In this document: positions 53,336-61,138 of the stretch, piece after piece
Layout: every line of letters starts with the position of its first letter
Numbering within the stretch: the first letter of the stretch is position 1
Assembly: GCA_019456255.1 (NCBI GenBank)
Contig: VRUG01000006.1
Coordinates: 34,062-98,061 of the forward strand
From: Planctomycetota bacterium
GTDB lineage: Bacteria > Planctomycetota > Phycisphaerae > Sedimentisphaerales > Anaerobacaceae
DNA length: 64,000 nt
Direction: 5' to 3'
Notes under the pieces: model-generated
Database searches by the model: none
What the model was told of the DNA's origin: nothing
What the model saw: the letters and a program-made list of their open reading frames with translations, nothing else
Program-made: the position numbers and the translations under genes

Positions 53336-55336
53336 TTATCTGCCAATCATATCTGTGAACTGTTTTTCATTTATCACCTCGACCCCCAATTTCTCAGCCT
53401 TTGCAACCTTACTGCCCGGCTTCTCACCTGCCAATACGAAATCGGTTTTTTTGCTCACGCTTGAAGAGACCTTTCCGCCGGCTTGTGTGATAGCTTCTTT
53501 GATTTGCTGTCTGTCGAAGTTCTCTAATGTCCCCGTGACAACAATGGTTTTACCTGTCAGCTTGCTCGTTTTTTTGACGGCAGGTTTTGCAGGTTTCACT
53601 CCTGCTGATAATAGTTCATCTATTACTTTGCGGTTTTTTTCATCGCGGAAATATTTATAAACACTCTCAGCCATAGTTGGCCCGATCTGGTCAATATCCG
53701 CCAACTTTTTCTGCTCGGCGGCCATCAGTGACTTTAGCGAACCAAATTCGTCTGCCAGTATCTGCGCCGACTGGCCGCCGATGTGGCGAATACCCAAAGC
53801 TGCTACCAATCGCCATAGAGACTGATGTTTGCTTTTCTCGATAGCATCAATCACATTAGAGGCACTTTTATCTGCCATCCGTTCAAGTTCGGCTACCTGA
53901 CCGAACTCTAACTTATATAAATCCGCGAAATTCTTTACAAGCCCGGTATCAATCAACTGCTCAATCAATGACGGACCGAGATTCTCAATATCCATCTGCC
54001 CCTTACCGGCAAAGTAAAACAAGCGTTCCTTTAACTGACCCCTGCAATCAGGATTTGTGCATCGGATATAGACTCCGTCTTCATCTTTGCGGATTGTACC
54101 GCTGCAATTCGGGCATTTTTTCGGCTTTTCAAAAGGCTTTGCGCTTTTAGGCCTGAGTTTTGTCTTAACCTCGATCACTTTTGGTATTATCTCGCCAGCC
54201 TTTTCGATTATCACCGTGTCACCTTCTCGCACGTCAAGTCTGTCTATTTCATCGAAGTTATGCAGAGAGGCCCTTTTGACCGTTGTCCCTGCCAGCTGCA
54301 CAGCTTTTAAATTTGCCACCGGTGTTAAAATTCCGCTTTTACCTACCTGAACGTCGATTGATTCGACAATAGTTTCGGCCTGCTCGGCTGGGAACTTGTA
54401 AGAGATGCACCATCGCGGAGCCCTGCCAGTCGCTCCGAGATTTTTCTGCTGCGCGAATTTATTGACCTTAATAACCATCCCGTCTATCTGATAACCCAGC
54501 GTTTGTTTTTTCTTTTCCCAGCTATGGCAAATATCAATAACCTCATCAATACTTCCAGCCTTTTTAATATGCGGATTTACCGGCAGCCCAAGGTCCTTCA
54601 ACTTTTGCAAACTTCTGTAATGATTGGTATCTAAAGGCTCTGAAACCTCACCTGTTGCATAAGCAAAAAATGAAAGATTCCGCGAAGATGTAACTTTTGA
54701 ATCCAGTAATTTCAATGACCCCGCGGCCGTGTTACGAGGATTTGCAAAAGTTGGTTCGCCGCTTTCCAGAAGAAGTCTGTTTAACTCAACAAAAGAACTT
54801 GTCGGCATGTAGACTTCGCCGCGAACCTCTAATACTTCGGGAACGTTCCCATTATCTAACAGCACTAAAGGTACCGCTTTTATTGTTCGCACATTGGCGG
54901 TGACATTGTCGCCGATTTCACCCTTACCTCTGGTGGCAGCGGTAACTAACTTACCATTTTCATATCGCAGACTTATCGCAAGCCCGTCGATTTTTAATTC
55001 AATCACATAATCGTATTTTTCTTCGCCAAGCTGTTTGCGAACTCTCTCATCAAACGCTCGCAATTCTTCTTCGTTATAGGTGTTGTCTATACTCAGCATC
55101 GCTGTTGTGTGATGAACCGATGTGAAGCCTTCTGTGAGTTGTTCGGATACCCGCTGGGTAGGCGAATCAGGCGTTACTAATTGCGGATTGGCTTGCTCTA
55201 ATTGCTTTAGATCGGCAAAAAGTTTGTCATATTGCTGGTCGCTTAGTTTAGGGGCATTGAGAACGTAATACAAACGGTCATGCTCTCTGATCTCAACTCG
55301 CAGTTTTTCGATTTTGTTTTTCGCATCTTCCAGCAT
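53336..55336 (-). CDS. ligA: NAD-dependent DNA ligase
   Basis: A 666-residue LigA, which seals nicks in duplex DNA using NAD. Domains in order: Ia domain with YYVLNAPKLSDQQYD, adenylation domain with catalytic K115 in VIELKIDGLA and the following TRGKGEIGDNVTANVRT, OB fold, zinc finger (CPNC, RCTNPDC), HhH region (AALGIRHIGG, IDQIGPTMAESVYKY) and C-terminal BRCT (KLTGKTIVVTGTLENFDR). Length is normal (about 670). Precedes ribD by two bases. Confidence 0.97.
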   Translation of the reverse strand: MLEDAKNKIEKLRVEIREHDRLYYVLNAPKLSDQQYDKLFADLKQLEQANPQLVTPDSPTQRVSEQLTEGFTSVHHTTAMLSIDNTYNEEELRAFDERVRKQLGEEKYDYVIELKIDGLAISLRYENGKLVTAATRGKGEIGDNVTANVRTIKAVPLVLLDNGNVPEVLEVRGEVYMPTSSFVELNRLLLESGEPTFANPRNTAAGSLKLLDSKVTSSRNLSFFAYATGEVSEPLDTNHYRSLQKLKDLGLPVNPHIKKAGSIDEVIDICHSWEKKKQTLGYQIDGMVIKVNKFAQQKNLGATGRAPRWCISYKFPAEQAETIVESIDVQVGKSGILTPVANLKAVQLAGTTVKRASLHNFDEIDRLDVREGDTVIIEKAGEIIPKVIEVKTKLRPKSAKPFEKPKKCPNCSGTIRKDEDGVYIRCTNPDCRGQLKERLFYFAGKGQMDIENLGPSLIEQLIDTGLVKNFADLYKLEFGQVAELERMADKSASNVIDAIEKSKHQSLWRLVAALGIRHIGGQSAQILADEFGSLKSLMAAEQKKLADIDQIGPTMAESVYKYFRDEKNRKVIDELLSAGVKPAKPAVKKTSKLTGKTIVVTGTLENFDRQQIKEAITQAGGKVSSSVSKKTDFVLAGEKPGSKVAKAEKLGVEVINEKQFTDMIGR

Positions 55337-55382
55337 AGCTATTATTTATACGTTTTTTACGCTCCTTTTTCAAGATATGTAT

Positions 55383-55559
55383 TTACGCAGATTCTGCTTT
55401 GAGCTTTTTAAAAAATGCTGTTGTCGCCCCCAAAATAAATCCACCGATATTTGCGATGCAGGTGGTATCCAGCGCGGTGCCGTCATAGTTGAACTTGGTA
55501 AGTTTATTTTCACACCTGGGACAGGATTTTTCAACTATTCGATTGGATTGGCAGGATAT
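55383..55559 (-). pseudogene. Possible zinc-ribbon protein remnant
   Basis: On the minus strand an open frame without an ATG, GTG or TTG start reads SCPRCENKLTKFNYDGTALD, then TTCIANIGGFILGATTAFFK and a Lys-rich end KKLKAESA before TAA. The C-x2-C knuckle followed by a hydrophobic stretch looks like a real zinc-ribbon membrane protein whose 5' end is lost. A stop codon (55562-55560) immediately precedes it. It could be a chance frame. Confidence 0.25.
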
Positions 55560-55655
55560 CTATAATTTGCAAAAAACAGAGCAAATTTGCTGTGGTAGCG
55601 GGAAAAAAGTCATTTTTTGAGAAATTTATTGGAATTAATAAATCCCAAAGGGTGG

Positions 55656-55829
55656 TTAATGCCCCGGAATGCTTAAAATAGCCATGATAACCACGAGGCA
55701 AACAACAAGAATCGCAGCGCGAGTTATTTTCATAAGTTGTGTTGTGGGTTTGACATACCGCCATACAAATGACCAGCAAATGGCGATTAGTGATATACGC
55801 AAAACAAAACTCGCAAAATCCAGTAACAT
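55656..55829 (-). CDS. Small two-helix membrane protein
   Basis: A 57-residue protein starting MLLDFASFVLRIS, with two hydrophobic segments (FVLRISLIAICWSFVWRYV and AAILVVCLVVIMAILSI) separated by a basic loop. A GTGGGG-like site lies just upstream of the ATG. The segments are too regular in composition to look random, but no family is recognised. The frame is open further upstream, and an antisense frame (55669-55959, plus) overlaps; I favour the minus strand because of the helix pattern. The region from 55337 to 56028 otherwise contains only this and the remnant at 55383. Confidence 0.35.
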   Translation of the reverse strand: MLLDFASFVLRISLIAICWSFVWRYVKPTTQLMKITRAAILVVCLVVIMAILSIPGH

Positions 55830-56028
55830 GACCCCACAATACCCCATTTTAACGCAAAAGTCAAGAAAAAAACACCCCATCTTGCCATTTGTAAGGTTTG
55901 TTAAGATAGGTAAGCAGGTATATGTCGGCATTTTAGAAGTAAAATTTAAAGAAAAATGAAAACATAAGCCGAATAAACATCAAATGGAGTTTTTGTAATT
56001 TTTTGGTCTTGATTAAGGAGAGCTAAGG

Positions 56029-56265
56029 ATGCGTTTTCTAGAAGAAATTAAAAAATGGTTAGGTGAGGTAACAGAAATCTTCTTGTTGTTGATTGCTGTT
56101 GGTATCGCAGTAGAGATTCTTTTTGGCAGCACGGTTCCGTTCTTTGGCGGCGTAGTTGCTAATCTTACTGCTTTGCTCAATACTCTTGGTGAGAACGGTC
56201 TTGTTGGACTGATCGCTTTGAGTATTATTATGTATCTGTTCCACAGGAAAAAAGCTGTTGCATAA
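56029..56265 (+). CDS. Small two-helix membrane protein, unknown
   Basis: A 78-residue protein beginning MRFLEEIKKWLGEVTEIFLL. Two transmembrane helices lie at about 14-34 and 56-70, joined by a Gly- and Asn-containing loop (FGSTVPFFGG, LNTLGENG). AAGGAG upstream of the ATG supports translation. It has a basic C-terminus (HRKKAVA). Standing alone with its own downstream hairpins, it could be a membrane stress peptide or holin-like protein; nothing shows which. Confidence 0.65.
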   Translation: MRFLEEIKKWLGEVTEIFLLLIAVGIAVEILFGSTVPFFGGVVANLTALLNTLGENGLVGLIALSIIMYLFHRKKAVA

Positions 56266-56298
56266 CACAATAGCTGGCTTATGTCTTTAGTTGTAGCA

Positions 56299-56324
56299 CA
56301 AGCTAAGTCCGTTAGATTAGCTTG
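56299..56324 (+). repeat. Inverted repeat downstream of the small membrane protein
   Basis: CAAGCTAA (56299-56306) and TTAGCTTG (56317-56324) form an eight-pair perfect stem with a ten-base loop (GTCCGTTAGA). It lies 33 bases after the stop at 56265 and has no T-run behind it. Confidence 0.4.
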
Positions 56325-56371
56325 GTATAAAGGCAGTTAAGCTTGACGAGACAATTGAATAAGTACACAAG

Positions 56372-56408
56372 CAGGCCAGGAGAATATCTTCTGGCCTGTT
56401 GCTTTTTT
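56372..56408 (+). terminator. Intrinsic terminator
   Basis: CAGGCCAGGAGA (56372-56383) pairs with TCTTCTGGCCTG (56387-56398), twelve pairs with one G-T wobble around an ATA loop, followed by TTGC and six T. A strong Rho-independent terminator for the small membrane protein transcript at 56029. Confidence 0.85.
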
Positions 56409-56525
56409 ATGGGATTCGCCGCTCTAAATGATTGGTGGGGTATGAGCACTATATAGTCGGAATCGCTAATCTTTCCCTAAACTAATAGCAATAGGTTGTT
56501 GCCATAGACTTGTCATCTGTTTCAT

Positions 56526-57353
56526 TTATCCTCGCAGATTTGCATATGGTCTCTTGCTATATAATTTTGTAAAATCATGTATTAAATTTTTCTCGATTAA
56601 CCTTGGATCTTCTTCGGGTGTGGTTTTCCAGCATATAAGCAGATCTTTGTGGTTTCTTAATTGCCAAATCAGTCTTCCGCCCCAATGTCCCACAGGCTGC
56701 CCCTGCCCGAACTTCATGTATTGTTTTAATCGTGAGTAAAGAGTAGCATTGGATTTACCCCCTCCCGCTTGGCCGATATAGATTACAATTGTATCCTCGA
56801 CCCAATTTGATTTTAACTCGGATAACGCCACAGTCGGATTTTTCTTCTTAAAATGCCCCCCGACACTCTCTGTTAAAAAGTGGCACTTTTCAATTGTATT
56901 TAAAACAAAATATATTCCTTTTACTTTGGGCACATCTTTACATTCGCTTATTGCCAAATCTTTAGTAGTTGTAAAACCCTTGTAGCCTGCCTTTTCAATT
57001 GCTTCTATACTTTTGAACATCTCAATTCCACTGGGCACGGTTTTTTTATTGTTGATTTCCTCAATAGTCATTGGATCCAGATTATTTTTCGAATTATCAT
57101 CGGCAGAAAGAGTATTTTGTGATTTTGAGTGGGGTATTCTCCACTCTGTATTTTTGCCGCCAGTCTGAAACGCATAAGGAATTCGGCCTTGTCTTAAAAT
57201 CCTGCGTAATGGTAAGCCAGAACGTTCACTTCTGTCTTTTAAAATATGGTTTTCCTCTAACATAATGTTTGCTTCAGAGGGTGTTAGATAACTTTTACAA
57301 GTTCTTTCCAACTCTTCATCAATTGCTTTAATAATTTTATTGATATTGTTCAT
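56526..57353 (-). CDS. GIY-YIG-domain protein of unknown role
   Basis: A 275-residue protein. The C-terminal ~130 residues have a GIY-YIG nuclease-like core: KGIYFVLNT (GIY), TIVIYIGQAGGGK (YIG), LYSRLKQYMKFGQGQPVGHWGGR and the late Glu/Lys block RLIEKNLIHDFTKLY, with ending RPYANLRG. The N-terminal half contains a helix-turn-like segment (LTPSEANIMLEENHILKDRS) that could bind DNA. Start: ATG at 57353 with AAGGG upstream; GTG at 57380 is possible. It is next to a second GIY-YIG gene and to tRNA-Asn, a setting suggestive of a mobile or defence-associated patch, but no element ends are seen. Confidence 0.65.
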   Translation of the reverse strand: MNNINKIIKAIDEELERTCKSYLTPSEANIMLEENHILKDRSERSGLPLRRILRQGRIPYAFQTGGKNTEWRIPHSKSQNTLSADDNSKNNLDPMTIEEINNKKTVPSGIEMFKSIEAIEKAGYKGFTTTKDLAISECKDVPKVKGIYFVLNTIEKCHFLTESVGGHFKKKNPTVALSELKSNWVEDTIVIYIGQAGGGKSNATLYSRLKQYMKFGQGQPVGHWGGRLIWQLRNHKDLLICWKTTPEEDPRLIEKNLIHDFTKLYSKRPYANLRG

Positions 57354-57451
57354 TTTGGTTAAACCCTTAAAACTGAACACTGAAAGTTAATAAGACTCTT
57401 GCTTGTCGGATATAGCAATATAAAATATTATAATTTACTTATTTGTAAATT

Positions 57452-57748
57452 TCAGCCTGCAAGCATGGCAAGTAGTATGACCATTGGTTTTAGGCCCGTC
57501 TCAAGGGAGTTTCTTAGCATTTGCCTGAGAGTTGATTTTCCTTTTGTTGTCTTAAAATATCGCTCTCTTCTTGCAGCATCTCTTTGGGACAAGTGAGCTT
57601 CGTAGTAAATCAGCCTTAATGGCAGTCTGGATTTTGTGCTGATATTCTTACCTGAATTGTGTTCTTTCAGTCTTCTTTTTAAATTGTTTGTAAAACCAAT
57701 GTAGAATTTCTCATCTTTTAAGCTTAATAATACGTAGGCATAGTACAT
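57452..57748 (-). CDS. Small GIY-YIG nuclease-family protein
   Basis: A 98-residue single-domain GIY-YIG protein: MYYAYVLLSLKDEKFYIGFT contains both the first strand and the YIG, followed by NNLKRRLKEHNSGKN (catalytic Arg), LIYYEAHLSQRDAARRE (catalytic Glu) and RYFKTTKGKSTLRQ. This family (YhbQ/COG2827-type) is common in planctomycetes and candidate phyla, probably DNA- or RNA-cleaving, substrate unknown. Start set at ATG 57748; the frame continues upstream to 57787. It lies immediately downstream of tRNA-Asn on the same strand. Confidence 0.8.
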   Translation of the reverse strand: MYYAYVLLSLKDEKFYIGFTNNLKRRLKEHNSGKNISTKSRLPLRLIYYEAHLSQRDAARRERYFKTTKGKSTLRQMLRNSLETGLKPMVILLAMLAG

Positions 57749-57798
57749 AAAATCATCGCAAAGATAAAATCTAATAAATCCCACCAAATATATGATAA

Positions 57799-57846
57799 CC
57801 CCGAACCACTACGGGTTCAGGGTGTGAACCCAACGTGGTTCACACC
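57799..57846 (-). repeat. Two hairpins immediately 3' of tRNA-Asn
   Basis: On the plus strand GGTGTGAACC (57821-57830) and GGTTCACACC (57837-57846) form a perfect 10-pair stem with loop CAACGT; CCCCGAACC (57799-57807) and GGTTCAGGG (57814-57822) form a nine-pair stem with one G-T wobble and loop ACTACG. The outermost base of the first hairpin coincides with the tRNA discriminator base, and the two hairpins share two bases. Both stems contain GAACC/GGTTC. No T-run follows on the minus strand, so a simple intrinsic terminator is unlikely; processing or a repeat family is possible. Confidence 0.55.
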
Positions 57847-57918
57847 TCCCCGAGTAGGACTCGAACCTACGACCTAGCGGTTAACAGCCGCTCGCTCTAC
57901 CAATTGAGCTATCGGGGA
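57846..57918 (-). tRNA. tRNA-Asn (GTT)
   Basis: On the minus strand the 73-base sequence folds as a tRNA: acceptor TCCCCGA pairs with TCGGGGA, D-arm AGCTCAATTGGTAGAGC, anticodon arm GCGGCTGTTAACCGC with anticodon GTT, T-arm GTAGGTTCGAGTCCTAC. The discriminator is G and CCA is not encoded. Anticodon GTT reads Asn codons. Confidence 0.95.
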
Positions 57919-58176
57919 ATATAGCTAAAGTACTAAATATTGGCTATAATTGACACATTTATCTAAAATAAGACAAGCCATTATCTAAAATATGAGGATT
58001 TTGTCAACCTTATCTTTATATTAGTTTGAAAAATCAATCTCAGGCTGGACAAAGAATGGGTTATTTAGTAAAATAGAGAGTTTAGAAAATTTAACGGAAC
58101 TTACTTTAAAAAGCTTTATAAAATTAGTGTCTATGAGTAAACTTGGCGGTTTGAGAGCTAAAACAACGGTGGGATT

Positions 58177-59037
58177 ATGGCAAAAGATATTCTAAATGTT
58201 GGTGGTTTTAAGATTAAAAGGCGCATCGGAACCGGTGCGCGAAGTACCATTTATGAAGCCATCGATGATTCTGACGGTAAAAAGATAGCTCTAAAGCGTG
58301 TTATTTTCGAGAGGCCAGAAGATACCAGAATCTTCGAACAGGTTGAGAACGAATTCAAAGTAGCGAAAAAAATCGACCATCCCTATCTTAGAAAATGTTA
58401 CAAATTAAAAAAAATCCGCAGCATGCTTAAAGTGAAAGAGATGCTGCTTTCCATGGAGCTGTTCGAGGGCCGAAGCCTTGAAGACACATCGGCCTTGAGT
58501 CTGGTTGATGTATTGCTTGTATTGAGAACTGTTGCAAGCGGTCTAAGTGCGATGCATCAGCAGGGTTTTGTGCATTGTGACATTAAGCCTAACAATATTC
58601 TAATGGATAAATCAGGCTCTATCAGAATTATTGACCTGGGGCAAAGCTGTAAGATAGGCACAGTGAAAAAACGTATCCAGGGCACTCCGGACTATATTGC
58701 GCCGGAACAGGTGAGACGAAAACCGCTCGGCCCGAAGACCGATATTTTCAATCTTGGTGCCACGATGTATTGGTCCCTTACAGGGGAAAACATTCCGACG
58801 CTAATACCCAAGAAAGATAATATGGGCCTACCTGTTGCTCAGCAACGGCGTGCACCTCACGAATTAAAAAGACAAATTCCTAAAAACATTTCGAAACTTG
58901 TGATGGAATGTGTAGAAGATGACCCCGTGGATCGCCCGCGTAACATGGTTATGGTTATTGAAAGGCTCGATCTGCTTATACACAGTATTTTGGGTGACAA
59001 TATTAAAAAGTTTAAAAATGCCTCAAACAATAGTTGA
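58177..59037 (+). CDS. Serine/threonine protein kinase (Hanks type), soluble
   Basis: A 286-residue kinase consisting of little more than the catalytic domain. Gly-rich loop IGTGARSTIYEA, Lys40 in ALKRV, catalytic loop HCDIKPNN with D135 (HCD in place of HRD), DLG at 153-155 replacing DFG, then GTPDYIAPEQVRR and DIFNLGATMYWSLTG. No transmembrane helix or sensor domain is present. HCD and DLG changes occur in active bacterial kinases; the Lys, Asp and metal Asp are retained, so activity is expected. Its end overlaps the phosphatase gene by 20 bases, so the two are made together. Confidence 0.9.
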   Translation: MAKDILNVGGFKIKRRIGTGARSTIYEAIDDSDGKKIALKRVIFERPEDTRIFEQVENEFKVAKKIDHPYLRKCYKLKKIRSMLKVKEMLLSMELFEGRSLEDTSALSLVDVLLVLRTVASGLSAMHQQGFVHCDIKPNNILMDKSGSIRIIDLGQSCKIGTVKKRIQGTPDYIAPEQVRRKPLGPKTDIFNLGATMYWSLTGENIPTLIPKKDNMGLPVAQQRRAPHELKRQIPKNISKLVMECVEDDPVDRPRNMVMVIERLDLLIHSILGDNIKKFKNASNNS

Positions 59038-59866
59038 ATTGCTGAAAAAAGGCGCCGCAGCAAACCAGGCAGATAAATTTAGAAAGAGCAATTTGATTCA
59101 TTTGCCAGCTGAGGGTACCTTAGTTATAAGTGGGGACCTCCACGGACATCAAAGAAACTTCGAGAGAGTGACTACCTTTGCCGATCTGGCAGGAAATCCA
59201 GATAGACATCTGGTCCTTCAGGAAATTATTCACGGCGGGCCAAAAGATTCCCAGGGTGATTGTTTGTCTTATAGGGTACTGTTTGATGCGGTCCGACTGA
59301 AATTGGATTTTCCCAATCGTGTTCATATCATCATGGGCAACCACGACGTTACGTATATTACTGATAAAAAAGTAATGAAAGACGGCAAGGAGATGAACCA
59401 TTCAATGTGTGTTGCTTTGAAGCGGGAATTTCCTGAAGATTACGACCAGATAAGAGAGGCGATGAGGGAATTGCTGCTCTCACAGCCTTTAGCGGTCAGA
59501 TGTGAAAATCGAATATGGCTGTCACATTCTCTTCCTGCCGACCGCCATCTGGACAAATTCGACACAGCAATTTTTGATAGACAGTTGCAGGATGAGGATT
59601 TAATCAAGCCTGGCTCGGTGTATCTTTTAACATGGGGAAGAAAACATAGCCAGTCAGCACTCGATGAACTGGCCAATAAGCTTGATAGTGATTTTTTCAT
59701 TCTTGGACATCAGCCTCAACAACAAGGCTTTAATAAAGTCGGGGACAATCTTATAATTGTTGCGTCGGAGCATAATCACGGATGCCTGCTTCGGATTGAT
59801 TTAACAAAGTCTTATACTATGGAAGAGCTAATTGACTCGATTGTGCCGTTGGCTTCTATCGCCTGA
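59018..59866 (+). CDS. PPP-type metallophosphatase overlapping the kinase gene
   Basis: A 282-residue calcineurin-like phosphatase. Metal motifs: GDLHGH at 39-44 (first GDxHG), a changed second motif (LQEIIHGGPKDSQGD instead of GDxVDRG), MGNHDVTY near 106 (GNHD/E), later LSHSLPAD and the C-terminal GHQPQ. The start is the ATG at 59018, within the last 20 bases of the kinase gene; the frame open before it is a kinase shadow. PPP enzymes remove phosphate from Ser/Thr, so with the kinase this looks like a writer-eraser pair. The altered second motif leaves some doubt about catalytic strength. Confidence 0.82.
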   Translation: MPQTIVELLKKGAAANQADKFRKSNLIHLPAEGTLVISGDLHGHQRNFERVTTFADLAGNPDRHLVLQEIIHGGPKDSQGDCLSYRVLFDAVRLKLDFPNRVHIIMGNHDVTYITDKKVMKDGKEMNHSMCVALKREFPEDYDQIREAMRELLLSQPLAVRCENRIWLSHSLPADRHLDKFDTAIFDRQLQDEDLIKPGSVYLLTWGRKHSQSALDELANKLDSDFFILGHQPQQQGFNKVGDNLIIVASEHNHGCLLRIDLTKSYTMEELIDSIVPLASIA

Positions 59867-59902
59867 GAGTATACTTAAAAAAGTTGGATATAAGATACGA
59901 TA

Positions 59903-61111
59903 ATGGATTGGTATTTCTATATAGCTGTTACGATAATTCTGCTGCAACCGGTAATTCTTTGGCAGGCCTACTATAACTATCGTTACGCGAAAGCCAAACA
60001 CAAAAGGCCAAGAGAAGGCTATCGCCCCCGAACAATCCTTATCGTGCCATGCAAGGACATGGACTCAAACTTTGAAAAGAATATCACTTCATTTTACAAC
60101 CTTGATTACGAGGGGTATCTGTTGTGGTTTGTGGTCGCCGAAGAAGCGGACCCTGCTTATGGCCGATTGTGTAAATTAAAAGAGAAACTTGCCCCTAACT
60201 CAAAGCCGGAGGATGTCCAGATATTTGTCGCAGGTCAGGGACAATACTGCAGCCAGAAAGTTCATAACTTACTCTATTGCTACGGGAAAATTACTGAAGA
60301 CATTGAGGTTATGGCTTTCGCCGATTCTGACATTTGTGTTAAGAGCGATTGGTTAAGTCACCTTGTCTACCCTCTGAGGCAGCCAAAACACGGAGCTGCA
60401 AGTGGTTATCGATGGTTCGTGCCTAAGAAAAACAATCTTGCGAGTCTGGCCTTATCTGCCCTGAATGCAAAAGTTGCTCAACAGTGCGGCAATTCTCGTT
60501 TTAACCAGGTCTGGGGCGGCTCAATGGCTATTAAGGTGGGAACCTTTAGAAGGCTTGGTCTGGATAAAATCTGGCAAAAAGCCTTAAGTGACGATTTGTC
60601 ACTAAGCTATGCCGTCAAAAAAGCGGGCCTGAAAGTCGCCTTTGTCCCTGCATGTCTGGTGGCTTCGCATGAATCCACTACCTGGGCGGGGTTGCTTGAA
60701 TTTGGCCGAAGACAGTTCCTAATTACCCGCATAGGTATGCCGGGAACATGGTGGTTTGGATTTTTTGTCTGCTTATACTCAATATTGACTTTATGGGGAA
60801 CTGCCGCTCTTGCTCTTTATGCTGTAAAAACCCATGCCCAAAACGCTAACTTTTTCATTTTGGTACCAATCCTATTATTTCTGTGTCAGATGGCCGGAGC
60901 AATAATGCGGCAGAATATAATTGGTAAGTTACTGCCCGATGATAAACCGAAGATGAGAGCAGCGATGGTTTCTGATATATTTTTCTTCTGGCTATGGTCC
61001 TTATTGATGTTTTATCTAATTGTCTCTTCGGCATTTGGAAGAACAATTATCTGGCGTGGTATCGGCTACAAACTAATAAGCCCGACTGAAACGGTTATCA
61101 TCAGCCGTTAA
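59903..61111 (+). CDS. GT2/GT21-like membrane glycosyltransferase
   Basis: A 402-residue protein with an N-terminal transmembrane helix (about 5-24), a GT-A catalytic domain (about 45-270) and three or four C-terminal helices. Catalytic features: PCKDMDSNFEKNI, AFADSDICVKSDW (DxD), then SDDLSLSYAVKKAGLKVAF (third Asp) and GRRQFLITRIG (the QxxRW-like motif). This matches the ceramide-glucosyltransferase-like group GT21, which puts hexose on a lipid. Lipid acceptor unknown. Follows the phosphatase by 36 bases on the same strand. Confidence 0.82.
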   Translation: MDWYFYIAVTIILLQPVILWQAYYNYRYAKAKHKRPREGYRPRTILIVPCKDMDSNFEKNITSFYNLDYEGYLLWFVVAEEADPAYGRLCKLKEKLAPNSKPEDVQIFVAGQGQYCSQKVHNLLYCYGKITEDIEVMAFADSDICVKSDWLSHLVYPLRQPKHGAASGYRWFVPKKNNLASLALSALNAKVAQQCGNSRFNQVWGGSMAIKVGTFRRLGLDKIWQKALSDDLSLSYAVKKAGLKVAFVPACLVASHESTTWAGLLEFGRRQFLITRIGMPGTWWFGFFVCLYSILTLWGTAALALYAVKTHAQNANFFILVPILLFLCQMAGAIMRQNIIGKLLPDDKPKMRAAMVSDIFFFWLWSLLMFYLIVSSAFGRTIIWRGIGYKLISPTETVIISR

Positions 61112-61138
61112 TAATAGAAGTGTGTTTAGACCGCGGGG

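Noticed and set aside
55669..55959. 96-codon plus-strand frame in the gap after ligA
   Set aside because: Composition is not protein-like and it overlaps the hydrophobic two-helix frame on the minus strand, which is the better candidate.
57452..57918. Integration site (att) at tRNA-Asn
   Set aside because: No second copy of the tRNA 3' end and no integrase were found within the window.
58919..59017. Upstream extension of the phosphatase gene
   Set aside because: These codons are the kinase C-terminus in another frame; the phosphatase family begins after the ATG at 59018.
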